Shown piece by piece: positions 16,366 to 24,529 of a DNA stretch of 64,000 nt (position 1 is its first letter; each line of letters begins with the position of its first letter). The notes beneath the pieces are model-generated. The model was not told the origin of the DNA and searched no databases. It saw nothing but the letters and a program-made list of their open reading frames with translations. The DNA lies in contig JAFGVP010000025.1 in assembly GCA_016937945.1 (NCBI GenBank), positions 1 through 64,000 on the forward strand. The letters are read 5' to 3'. Source of the DNA: Pontiellaceae bacterium (GTDB taxonomy: Bacteria > Verrucomicrobiota > Kiritimatiellia > Kiritimatiellales > Pontiellaceae). The translations under genes were made by a program, and so were the position numbers.

Positions 16366-19230
16366 TTATTCGCCCTCGATCCGGAAGAATTCCTGATCGT
16401 CTCCGCTGGCATCAACCGAGTCGGACGTGGTCGATTCCCCTCCGGAGATGCCGGTCTTGGCAGCTGACCACGCACCGGTCAGGCTGGATTTCTTCATGAT
16501 GCTGTAGGTTGCACCGCTTTCAGAGGTCCAGAGCAGCTGCACAGTTCCTCCGGAAACCACGATGGACTGGATCACAGGTTCCAGAGTTGCCCCGGTGGAG
16601 GCCTCATAACCGATACCGTCGTACCAGACGTTGGACGCATCGCCGACATCGTCGATGTACACATCCAGAATGCCGCCGGAGACCGTCACGGAGCCCAGGC
16701 TGACCTGATACATTTTACGGTCAGCAGAGGTCACCACAACCTTGGAGGTAAAAGCACTGGCATTTGCCTGTGAGACCCCCGTACCGGCCACGCCATCGGT
16801 GGCAACAGTGTACACCGGAAGACCACCGGCCGGATTATTGGTCAGGGCTGTGCCCAGATAAAAAGGCTGAGCAGCTCCGGACGCCCACCAGAAATAGGCG
16901 TATACTTGGTAGGTTCCATCTTCGAGTCCGGTCACACGGGTGCGCAGTTGCGGGGCATCTTCGGCACCTTCACGCCCAGCCTCGAACCAGCTGTTACTGG
17001 TGCTCGGACCATTCCCGAACTGGCTTGTGGTACTCCACTCTTCTTCCCACAGGTTATCGCCGCCGCCCGTTGTATTCTGCGGAGGGCTGAATTCCACCCA
17101 CGAGGAACCATTCCACTCCATGGTGTTGCTGCCGGTTCCGGCCTCGGCATCCACATAAACAACGGTGCCGGCGGTCGTGAAGGACCACTCATTCGTGAAC
17201 AGCGTTCCGCCCGGAGATCCGGCGACTACCACCTTGGCAGTGTGTACGGTCGACGGTTCAAACGGCGTGACAACCGTGTAGCTGACGGTTGAAACCGGAT
17301 CGCTGTAGGAGAACGACGGGGAAACGGAAGCACCGTCAATAGTCATGGAAATGCTGCCGGAATCAACCGATCCCGCAATATCATTAAAATAAGCACTGAG
17401 GATAGGTGTCGCGCTGACGGCCGTCGCCCCGTCAGCCGGAAGTGTATCGCCAACTTCGATATCCGGAATGCTTGCGCCGCCGGGAATCTCGAGAATCTGT
17501 AACCCGCTCAGGATGCCGTCTGCACATACTCCGGTAAATACAATGCGTCCTTCAGCCGTCGGCGTTACGTTCTCGAATATGATGTAGTTTTCACCATACA
17601 CACAACCTGTATAGTCGTTGGTGGCTGCATTCTGTACATTGGCCTGAACTTCCGTGATCTCGCCGTACGTCACATGCGCGAACCCTTCGATAATGTTGTA
17701 CTCCACCGTGTTCTGCGTCCATCTCCAGGTGGAATAGACGTAGAGATCGTAGGAATTATCCGGATTGAGACCGCTGAGGGTATTTGTCATGTTCATCGGC
17801 GCATTGGCACCGCACCATCCCAGGAACAGATCAGGGAATACGAGCTCGGTATTTTCACCCCAGGCATGGGAACCGCTGGTTTCGTAGTTGATGATGTTAT
17901 TTCCGTTTGCGTCGTAGATATCGAACTGGTTGTTCGCTCCGCTGACGCCGGCCACGTTATTCCACATGTTGTCGCCCATGGCGGGAGCAACCACAAAAAC
18001 GCCATCCGCAACCGGGTGCTTCGTGCCGGTGATATTTCCAGCAATATTAATATTCCATAGGGTTTCTGTCGTTGTCGGGTGCACGATAAAGGTCCAGGTA
18101 TTGGTATAGCTTACCGCGTTGTCCGCGTCATACGTCACCATAACTTCGACCGGGCCGACTGCCAGAGGAGAGGTCGGCGTGTAGCTGACCAGATGTGTTC
18201 CGGCGGAAGGAGCACTTACCGTCGGACTGACGCTGGTGCCGGCCACGCTCATGGCAATTGAGCTGGAAATGATTGCGTCATCGCTTCCGTCAACCAGCAG
18301 GATGGAAATCTCCGGCTGAGTATCGATCAGCGCCCTTCCGGCCGTGGGAGTCATATCTTCGTAGGTGATCGGAACGATATTGCCGCTGACGGAAAGCAGG
18401 GTGCAGGTCTCTTCATAGAATTTGTATTTTCCACTGACACCATCCAGATACCATGTTCCGTCGCCGTTATCGAGAAATCCTTCGATCACGAAGTTGGTTC
18501 CATAGGTTACGCCGGCCGTTGCAACGACCCAGCTGTCGCCGATTATTGTGCTGGCTCCGCTCAGATCAAACTCAAAGGATCCGTTGAAAACGGCACCCGA
18601 GCCGGTGATCGCATTGTTCACCCCATTGGCACCGATCGTGAAAATACACAGACTATTGGTAGAGAAAGTCTTGGTCCCTTCCGAAACAATAATATCCCCG
18701 GTCATCGCACAGGTTCCATTCAGGGTAATACCGTACCCGCCGCTCAGAGTCAGGTCGCCGGCGCCCGCCAAATCGGAATTAATGATGTAGGCATTCTGGT
18801 CGGACTGGATGGTCCCCGTATCCGTGACGGTTATATTGCCTTCAAGAATCAAGGTATCGGTGCAGCCCGCACCGCTACGGATCAAGCCGCCACCCGAAAG
18901 AATCAGGTCGTCCACCACGTTGGTACTGGTTCCCCAGCCTTTGAAAATTATACCGCCGCCGGTACCGATGGTCAGGGAGTCCCCATAAAATACATGATTG
19001 GAATTTCCCACCGCCGGCGTTCGCAGCCATTGCAGATTGACTGTATAATCGTTTCCGGTACTCGGCGCGGCCGCATCGGACCAGTTGCCTGCCGAATTGA
19101 ATGACGATGTTCCGACAGCGTCGCCGACTGTCAGTGTTACCGTTGCAGCCTGCGTTCCGGCCACAAAACCAACAAGAGCAGCCGCAAGACCGACAACCCT
19201 CATATTTCTTCTCATCTGTAGTTTTTTCAC
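16366..19230 (-). CDS. Large modular secreted protein
   Basis: A 954-aa exported protein without a recognised catalytic domain. A GTG at 19230 is chosen because GGAGGA precedes it at short spacing and the product MKKLQMRRNMRVVGLAAALV has a good signal peptide; in-frame ATG codons at 19215 and 19203 are alternatives. Residues about 28-290 match the N-terminus of the neighbouring PEP-CTERM protein but lack its sorting tail. Ig-like domains follow, each with a PTVSAPSAGTHLVSYTPTSP-type strand pattern, and a jellyroll-like stretch lies at about 390-560. Residues about 689-875 are the YVDA...WYDGIGYE module, and the C-terminus is the YSIMKKSSLTGAW...FFRIEGE tail. Likely a surface glycan-binding or scaffold protein. 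Together with the PEP-CTERM gene it opens the minus-strand block. Confidence 0.8.
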   Translation of the reverse strand: MKKLQMRRNMRVVGLAAALVGFVAGTQAATVTLTVGDAVGTSSFNSAGNWSDAAAPSTGNDYTVNLQWLRTPAVGNSNHVFYGDSLTIGTGGGIIFKGWGTSTNVVDDLILSGGGLIRSGAGCTDTLILEGNITVTDTGTIQSDQNAYIINSDLAGAGDLTLSGGYGITLNGTCAMTGDIIVSEGTKTFSTNSLCIFTIGANGVNNAITGSGAVFNGSFEFDLSGASTIIGDSWVVATAGVTYGTNFVIEGFLDNGDGTWYLDGVSGKYKFYEETCTLLSVSGNIVPITYEDMTPTAGRALIDTQPEISILLVDGSDDAIISSSIAMSVAGTSVSPTVSAPSAGTHLVSYTPTSPLAVGPVEVMVTYDADNAVSYTNTWTFIVHPTTTETLWNINIAGNITGTKHPVADGVFVVAPAMGDNMWNNVAGVSGANNQFDIYDANGNNIINYETSGSHAWGENTELVFPDLFLGWCGANAPMNMTNTLSGLNPDNSYDLYVYSTWRWTQNTVEYNIIEGFAHVTYGEITEVQANVQNAATNDYTGCVYGENYIIFENVTPTAEGRIVFTGVCADGILSGLQILEIPGGASIPDIEVGDTLPADGATAVSATPILSAYFNDIAGSVDSGSISMTIDGASVSPSFSYSDPVSTVSYTVVTPFEPSTVHTAKVVVAGSPGGTLFTNEWSFTTAGTVVYVDAEAGTGSNTMEWNGSSWVEFSPPQNTTGGGDNLWEEEWSTTSQFGNGPSTSNSWFEAGREGAEDAPQLRTRVTGLEDGTYQVYAYFWWASGAAQPFYLGTALTNNPAGGLPVYTVATDGVAGTGVSQANASAFTSKVVVTSADRKMYQVSLGSVTVSGGILDVYIDDVGDASNVWYDGIGYEASTGATLEPVIQSIVVSGGTVQLLWTSESGATYSIMKKSSLTGAWSAAKTGISGGESTTSDSVDASGDDQEFFRIEGE

Positions 19231-19242
19231 CGATTCCTCCAC

Positions 19243-19581
19243 GGTTTATCTGCGTTGGAATCCATCAGCCATCCAGCCGAAGATTCCTTTGAACCAACAC
19301 TACAGACACGCAATCCCCAGCCGTTAAATCGGAGAAAAGCATGTCCTTGATTGTTACCTGTATTTCGCCGCCTCCTGCCGCCGTCCATCGTTCGAGATGG
19401 AACAGCCGCTCATCGGCTTCATTAGGTACCCGCGGAATGGAATCTGTTTTTCTGTCATCTTTTTTAAAAAAAAAGCAGACGGGGCTCCATTGCAGAGAAA
19501 ACAGTTTATTTGGAGCCTATTTTCGGGATTTTCCGACGGCATACAGGCGCGGCCGCAAGCGACGGATCCCGCCAGAATCAT
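19243..19581. other. Intergenic region with hairpins
   Basis: No gene is seen here. A run TTTTTTAAAAAAAAA lies near 19460-19475. GGCTCCA (19483-19489) and TGGAGCC (19511-19517) are complementary arms. GATCCCGCC (19565-19573) pairs with GGCGGGATC (19588-19596), and this second hairpin overlaps the last codons of the kinase gene. The region separates two minus-strand transcripts and should hold the promoter of the 954-aa gene, although I could not pick clear -35/-10 boxes. Confidence 0.4.
19470..19517 (-). terminator. Possible terminator of the kinase gene
   Basis: Read on the minus strand, GGCTCCA and TGGAGCC form a 7-bp stem with a 21-base loop, followed nine bases later by a run of nine T. 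The long loop and the gap before the T run make this a weak prediction. Confidence 0.35.
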
Positions 19582-21804
19582 TTATTCGGCGGGATCGGAT
19601 GTGGCCGATTCAAGCAACGCCCGGGCCTCACGCATGTGGACCCGGACATAGGCCTGGTCAAACCAGAAGCCCATCCATACGTCGGAGGATGAAACTTCTT
19701 CATTGAAGAATCGGATCATGCCGGACTCTGCGGCATCGAAGTCGGACCGGGCTGCTTCCAGTTGTCCGAGCTGGCTGAGCGCAGCGGATTGAACAAACAA
19801 AACACTCAAGGCCCGGGTCGGAAAGTGACTGCTTTCCAGATCGGAATCAGCGAGCCTGCACCATTCAAGACACCGTTCAAAATCGCCGGTTCGATAGTAC
19901 CAAAGCGTAAGGGCATACGCCTGCCACCCCTTTACCGACTGATCCGTGTTTGCATTCTGAAACGACAACTCGGTAAGTTTCGCATACGGATTCAGCGCAT
20001 GGAGCAGTTCCTCTTTGACTGGAACCAGCAGGCACTCGCGCAGAACACGTTGCGCGATGATCGGATCTTCGGTTCCGGCATAGCGACTGACCAATGATTC
20101 ACGGAATCGCTCATAATCATCAACATATCCCTGTTCGGCGAGAACGGCGGCAGAGCGGCTGTCGTCCATTGTGCTGTCTGTTCCTTCAAACTCATTGATC
20201 CGCAGCAGCACACCAAACCGGGATCGCGCCTTTTCCCATCGGCCATGCAGCGCATGCCAATCGCCGATATCGCGATACATCGAGGCATTTCCCGGCGAAG
20301 CCGAGGGATGCTTGATTCCATCCAGCAGGGCGTCGGCCGCCTCCATGTCGCCGCGGCGAAACAATACCAGCGCCTTGGCCAGGTTTTCTGATTCCTGCTG
20401 GATGGCCCCTTTTTCCTGCTCGGCCTGAAGAGCCCGCTGACGCGATACCCGCTCCTTAACAAGCAGCCAGGTGGAAACACTTGAATTGATGATGAGCACG
20501 ACAATTACAACGGTAACCGAGGCAAACATGACCTTATTGCGCCGGACCAGTTTTTTCATCCGGTACAGCCGGCTCGGCGGGCGGGCGATGACCGGTTCAT
20601 GGTCGAGATAACGCTGTAGATCCTCGGCCAGGCCACCGGCGGACTGATAGCGGTTATCCCGCTCTTTATCCATGGCTTTCATGACGATCCAGTCGAGATC
20701 GCCTTCAAGGAGTGACATCAGATGCGGCGGATGAATACGACGGTTATCGGCGGTTTTAGCCTGCTCTTCCGATGACAGGCCGGCCAGTTTGACTGACGGG
20801 CGGGCCGGCTCACGTTCCCGAATGGTCCGGCGCATCTCTTCGAGTCCGGATTGGATCAGTTTTTTCTGATCAAACGGCGTTTTTCCCGCCAGCAGTTCGT
20901 ACAGCAGGACGCCCAGACTGTAGATATCGCTGCGCACATCAATATCCATTTCCGCCAGATTGGCCTGTTCGGGACTCATGTAGGCCGGCGTCCCGATAAA
21001 GGGTTGGAAAACGGTAAATTCCGTATGATCCACGGTCAGTTCATCTCCGGTGGCTTTGGCAATCCCAAAGTCAATAACCTTGGGAACCACTAATCCCTCC
21101 ACCTTTTCAATAAGGATGTTTGAGGGCTTGATATCACGATGAATGATTCCCTTCTGATGTGCGTGCTGAATCGCATAACAGATCTGCATGAACAGCTCCA
21201 GCCGGGCCCGGATATCGAGTCGGTTATCTTCGCAATAGGTCGTGACCGGAATTCCGTGCACCAGTTCCATGACAAAAAACGGCCGCCCCTCTTCCGTCTC
21301 GCCCGCATTCAGCACATGGGCAATATTCGGGTGTTCCATCATGGCGAGCGCCTGACGCTCAGCTTCGAAACGTGCAATCACGCTTTTGGTATCCATGCCC
21401 AGCTTGATAATCTTCAGAGCCACCTGCCGTCGAACCGGTTTATCCTGCTGGGCCAGATAGACGCTGCCGCCCCCCCCTTCGCCGATCTTCTTCAGCAGGC
21501 GATACATGCCGATCATCTTACCGACTTCTCCGTCGTCCGCCGCACGACGTCCGTTATTTTCGGAGATGCCGGGCCGCGTGGCCAGCGTCTCGGTCAGTTC
21601 CACGACGGAAAACGAAGTTGGCTGAATTGAATCAAAGAGTCGGGTGCTGTCTTCAAAGGATGCGAGCATGTGCCGCACCTGCCGAAGCAGATCGGAATCT
21701 CCGGTGCACTGCTCCTCCACGAACGTCTTGCGATCCTCGTCCGACTCGATCTCGAGAGCGGTGCAGAAGATCTCTTCCGCGCGTTCTATGAAATCATTCG
21801 TCAT
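19582..21804 (-). CDS. Membrane Hanks-type Ser/Thr protein kinase
   Basis: A 740-aa PknB-like kinase. The kinase domain spans about residues 100-400 with a glycine loop (IGEGGGGSVYLA), catalytic-base lysine in VALKIIK (Lys131), the catalytic loop HRDIKPSNIL (Asp224), DFG in VIDFGIAK (Asp245) and GTPAYMSPEQA in the activation segment, so it should be active. A single membrane helix lies near 425-447, followed by a coiled stretch rich in Arg, Glu and Gln, and an extracytoplasmic helical region (about 480-740) that may be TPR-like. The N-terminal ~95 residues are acidic and helical, as usual for kinases paired with ECF sigma factors in planctomycetes and verrucomicrobia. The gene starts 24 bases after the ECF sigma stop, so the two are very probably one operon. 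Signal and targets are unknown. Confidence 0.92.
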   Translation of the reverse strand: MTNDFIERAEEIFCTALEIESDEDRKTFVEEQCTGDSDLLRQVRHMLASFEDSTRLFDSIQPTSFSVVELTETLATRPGISENNGRRAADDGEVGKMIGMYRLLKKIGEGGGGSVYLAQQDKPVRRQVALKIIKLGMDTKSVIARFEAERQALAMMEHPNIAHVLNAGETEEGRPFFVMELVHGIPVTTYCEDNRLDIRARLELFMQICYAIQHAHQKGIIHRDIKPSNILIEKVEGLVVPKVIDFGIAKATGDELTVDHTEFTVFQPFIGTPAYMSPEQANLAEMDIDVRSDIYSLGVLLYELLAGKTPFDQKKLIQSGLEEMRRTIREREPARPSVKLAGLSSEEQAKTADNRRIHPPHLMSLLEGDLDWIVMKAMDKERDNRYQSAGGLAEDLQRYLDHEPVIARPPSRLYRMKKLVRRNKVMFASVTVVIVVLIINSSVSTWLLVKERVSRQRALQAEQEKGAIQQESENLAKALVLFRRGDMEAADALLDGIKHPSASPGNASMYRDIGDWHALHGRWEKARSRFGVLLRINEFEGTDSTMDDSRSAAVLAEQGYVDDYERFRESLVSRYAGTEDPIIAQRVLRECLLVPVKEELLHALNPYAKLTELSFQNANTDQSVKGWQAYALTLWYYRTGDFERCLEWCRLADSDLESSHFPTRALSVLFVQSAALSQLGQLEAARSDFDAAESGMIRFFNEEVSSSDVWMGFWFDQAYVRVHMREARALLESATSDPAE

Positions 21805-21828
21805 TAAAATACATCCAACCGCCGGGAC

Positions 21829-22389
21829 TCAGGGATGCTGCGACTGTATGGCATCATGAAGCCATACCCGGGCACACGCCCAATGCCGGTTTACCGTACT
21901 TTCACTGATTCCCATGGTTTCGGCTGCTTCACCACTGGTCATCCCTCCGAAAAATTTCAGGACCACGACCTTGGCCCGGTCCGGATTTATCTGCTCGAGC
22001 CGTTCCAGCGCCTCGTCCACCAGCAGAATCGCCTCCTCCTTTTCAAAGCTGGCCAGTTCTACATCGTCGACACACAGCCGTTTCTGGCCACCGCCCCTTT
22101 TTCGAGCCCCCTTGCTACGGGCATGATCCACGAGAATTCGGCGCATTTCGGACGCGGCTGCCGAGAAGAAATAGGCCCGGTTCTGCCACGTACGATCGCC
22201 TTCCGCAACCAGCCGCAACCACGCCTCGTGCACCAGCGCCGTGGCCTGCAGCGTATGATCGCCGCGTTCGCGCGACATGTGCAGTTGGGCGAGCCGGCGC
22301 AGCTCGTCGTAGATTAACGGCATCAGCTCGCCGGACTGCGAGGAATCGCCATTAATCGCAGAATGCAGGACTGTAGTAAAATCGTTCAC
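21829..22389 (-). CDS. RNA polymerase sigma factor, ECF (TIGR02999 type)
   Basis: A 186-aa ECF sigma factor of the group usually found with Ser/Thr kinases. A GTG at 22389 is preferred because it gives the family's usual length; the frame stays open upstream to 22527 but the extra residues look non-coding. Region 2 includes LMPLIYDELRRLAQLHMSRE and TALVHEAWLRLV, then the RAYFFSAAASEMRRILVDHAR segment. The KGARKRGGGQKR patch and the region 4 helix-turn-helix SGEAAETMGISESTVNRHWA are typical. Divergent from the secreted 397-aa gene beginning at 22614. It probably directs a small regulon under control of the downstream kinase. Confidence 0.9.
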   Translation of the reverse strand: MNDFTTVLHSAINGDSSQSGELMPLIYDELRRLAQLHMSRERGDHTLQATALVHEAWLRLVAEGDRTWQNRAYFFSAAASEMRRILVDHARSKGARKRGGGQKRLCVDDVELASFEKEEAILLVDEALERLEQINPDRAKVVVLKFFGGMTSGEAAETMGISESTVNRHWACARVWLHDAIQSQHP

Positions 22390-22551
22390 GATGGCCCTGA
22401 ATATAAAGCGACGACACACGGATGCAACGTGAAACCCAACAAACACGTCCTTTCCAAGACCCTTACTTTCTTCCGCGAAAATCATCAGCATTCTCATAAA
22501 TACGACATCATACCGTCCTGTTTTCATACATACTCCTGTATAATTTTGCGC

Positions 22552-22574
22552 TTTGCGGGGAATATCCCCACAAA
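22552..22574. promoter_or_regulatory. GGGGAAT-type inverted repeat between divergent genes
   Basis: TTTGCGGGG (22552-22560) and CCCCACAAA (22566-22574) form an inverted repeat with one mismatch around AATAT. It sits 39 bases before the ATG of the secreted 397-aa protein and in the divergent gap with the ECF sigma gene. It resembles inverted repeats at 23830, 26325 and 32025. A regulator-binding site is proposed; no protein is assigned. Confidence 0.5.
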
Positions 22575-22613
22575 TTTCACGACTCGACTAGTGCACTTAA
22601 CCAAGGAGGCACT

Positions 22614-23807
22614 ATGCGGGCTGTACAGAAGTTTGTATGGGTTTTTGGAATCACGGGCATCTACCTGGGACTTCCGTTGGCGGGTCAGGCGGCATTTCAG
22701 GGAAGTATCCTGGTTTATGCACGATCAAGCACGAACGGACAGGCCCCTCCACCCCTCACCTCGGCTCTCCTCAACGGAGGTAACAGCCGAGGCTTCGGGA
22801 CCAACGATCTTGTTACGTATACGGGCTCATTCGAAACCGGTCTTTATGCGGTAGAGGTCTCTTCCGTCGCTGAGGGCTATGTGCTGCGACAGAGTACGAC
22901 CGACCCGAACGCATTGAACGATCCCTACTCCGCATTTGGCAATCCGCGCTATGTTGCGATGTCGGAAGGGACAAACGCAACCTTCGTCAGCTTCCAGTTT
23001 GACCCGGTTATTACGGCTGCGGCCGGGGTTCGTGATGCATGGACCATGCAGAAGCTGGAGCATGCGGCGGTTGCGTTCGAATATCGCACCACCGGAGGAG
23101 CAACGGTGGCGGTCGGCAAATACCCGTGGTCGGCAGAATATGCCACCAACTGGACAACGGATGTGACGGGACGTTTCCCCGCTAACACGATTCTTTATCT
23201 TGCGGACTACGACCTGACCGTCAGTAAAAGCGGATACCTTCCATACAATGAGATAAATATTATCACAAATGCGGCGCCGGGAGATGCCTATAATCTGGGC
23301 ACTGTTTTTCTGGAACCGGAAGACAGCAATACAAACCGGATCGCCGATGCATGGGAGGTCCTCTATTTCGGCACCGGCAGTTCGGTCAGCACCAATGCAG
23401 ACCCGGATGGAGACGGCATGGACAACCGAAGTGAATATGTGGCCGGTACGGATCCGACCAATGCGCTGAGCTGCCTGCAGGTGGAATCATCGGTCATTTC
23501 CAATGGCTTTTTTGAGTTGCGCTGGAATGTGGAGCCGGACCATACCTACATTGTCTGCGGCACCACTAATCTATGCGCTGACAGCTGGGTCCAGATTGGA
23601 GGTCCGTGGGAGGCGGCGCCGGACCAATACGAAATGGTATGGGTTGAGACCAATACGGATCTGAGCTGGAACAATCTCTACCGCGTTGAAGTCGTTTCCA
23701 GCTGGTGGCTGGGCACCAACCAGACGCTGATCAACACCAATCGTCCGGCACCACCTTCCGGCGGGGGAGGCGTTTATACAAACGGTCCGCCTATTCCCGG
23801 TTTGTAA
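22614..23807 (+). CDS. Secreted protein of unknown function with EF-type calcium loops
   Basis: A 397-aa exported protein I cannot assign to a family. The ATG at 22614 has an excellent AGGAGG site, and the signal peptide ends near AGQAAF. Residues about 28-220 are beta-rich. A calcium-binding-like segment follows (DSNTNRIADAWEVLYFGTGS, then ADPDGDGMDNRSEYVAGTDP, about 235-285), like the thrombospondin type 3 loops common in secreted PVC proteins. The C-terminal domain (about 290-370) has the YIVCGTTNLCADSW...NLYRVEV pattern of the tail found on other secreted proteins in this window. The last ~25 residues are rich in Pro, Gly and Asn. It lies between two GGGGA-type inverted repeats (22552 and 23830), so it may be a distinct regulated unit. 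Confidence 0.8.
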   Translation: MRAVQKFVWVFGITGIYLGLPLAGQAAFQGSILVYARSSTNGQAPPPLTSALLNGGNSRGFGTNDLVTYTGSFETGLYAVEVSSVAEGYVLRQSTTDPNALNDPYSAFGNPRYVAMSEGTNATFVSFQFDPVITAAAGVRDAWTMQKLEHAAVAFEYRTTGGATVAVGKYPWSAEYATNWTTDVTGRFPANTILYLADYDLTVSKSGYLPYNEINIITNAAPGDAYNLGTVFLEPEDSNTNRIADAWEVLYFGTGSSVSTNADPDGDGMDNRSEYVAGTDPTNALSCLQVESSVISNGFFELRWNVEPDHTYIVCGTTNLCADSWVQIGGPWEAAPDQYEMVWVETNTDLSWNNLYRVEVVSSWWLGTNQTLINTNRPAPPSGGGGVYTNGPPIPGL

Positions 23808-23829
23808 TCTGATTCTCGCCAGAAACCGG

Positions 23830-23854
23830 CCTTGTGGGGAAACTCTCCACAAGG
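23830..23854 (+). terminator. Inverted repeat, possible terminator or operator
   Basis: CCTTGTGGGGA (23830-23840) and TCTCCACAAGG (23844-23854) pair with one mismatch around AAC. It begins 22 bases after the stop of the secreted 397-aa gene. A T run follows only about 20 bases later, so termination is uncertain. Its core GTGGGGA...TCTCCAC also matches the operator-like repeats nearby. Confidence 0.45.
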
Positions 23855-23994
23855 TCCGATATTCACAATCTAATATTTTTTACTAGAGTACCTCCATCAG
23901 TTAACCTTTCGGCTGCGCATGAAACCATACACCATACAAAACACTTCCTTGATGAAGAGAATCAGCAGAAATAACCCGGATTAATGGTTGCGCT

Positions 23995-24513
23995 ATGAGT
24001 TTTCACCAACCCACTCTATTCAGCTTTCCGTGTGTTCGACACATGCTTTCAACCAGCCTGCAGATGGCTCTGGAGCAGATGTCTGAAGAGGATATTCTCG
24101 AACACCAGAAGCGACAGACGGTCTTGTTTGATCGGGCGGAGCTCGCTCAGATCCACCACCTGCGTAAAAATCCTCCGGCGGCCATGATTCCGGTAGGATT
24201 GCTTGAAGCACCCCGGAATCCGGACCGTCAGATCGGGGCCATTGCCGAGATCCAGATCGACTGGGCCATTGAACCCGCGACGCCCCGGCTGAGTATCCCG
24301 CTGCCTTTGCTGATGCAGGCCACCGCAAAAAATCCGCCGGACCGGCTGCATCGCAGGCAGGGGCGACTGAAGGAGTATGCTGTGATCCGCTTGACTCATC
24401 TGCTGCTGAAATCCCGTTTGTTTCTGCAGCACCTCACGATCGAACGCCACGTGGATAAGCGATCCCTCGATGTGTTATTCCGCATCGAACTCCATTCCGA
24501 AGAAACGGCGTAG
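23995..24513 (+). CDS. Doubtful hypothetical protein
   Basis: A 172-codon open frame with no ribosome binding site, no signal peptide and no family I recognise. The product is rich in Leu, Arg, His and Ile (LKSRLFLQHLTIERHVDKRS). An overlapping 133-codon frame on the other strand (24049-24450) is equally unsupported. Composition hints at antisense reading of a degraded gene. Listed only because nothing else explains this stretch. Confidence 0.2.
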   Translation: MSFHQPTLFSFPCVRHMLSTSLQMALEQMSEEDILEHQKRQTVLFDRAELAQIHHLRKNPPAAMIPVGLLEAPRNPDRQIGAIAEIQIDWAIEPATPRLSIPLPLLMQATAKNPPDRLHRRQGRLKEYAVIRLTHLLLKSRLFLQHLTIERHVDKRSLDVLFRIELHSEETA

Positions 24514-24529
24514 CTGCAGAGAGAAAAAA

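Larger units (their letters stand above)
23808..24529. other. Intergenic stretch between convergent genes
   Basis: About 720 bases between the stops of the secreted 397-aa gene and the FadL-like gene. It starts with the inverted repeat at 23830-23854 followed by T-rich sequence. Between 23995 and 24513 overlapping frames are open on both strands, none with a good ribosome site or a recognised domain. A decayed gene or a mobile-element remnant is possible, but I see no terminal repeats or transposase motif. Confidence 0.4.
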
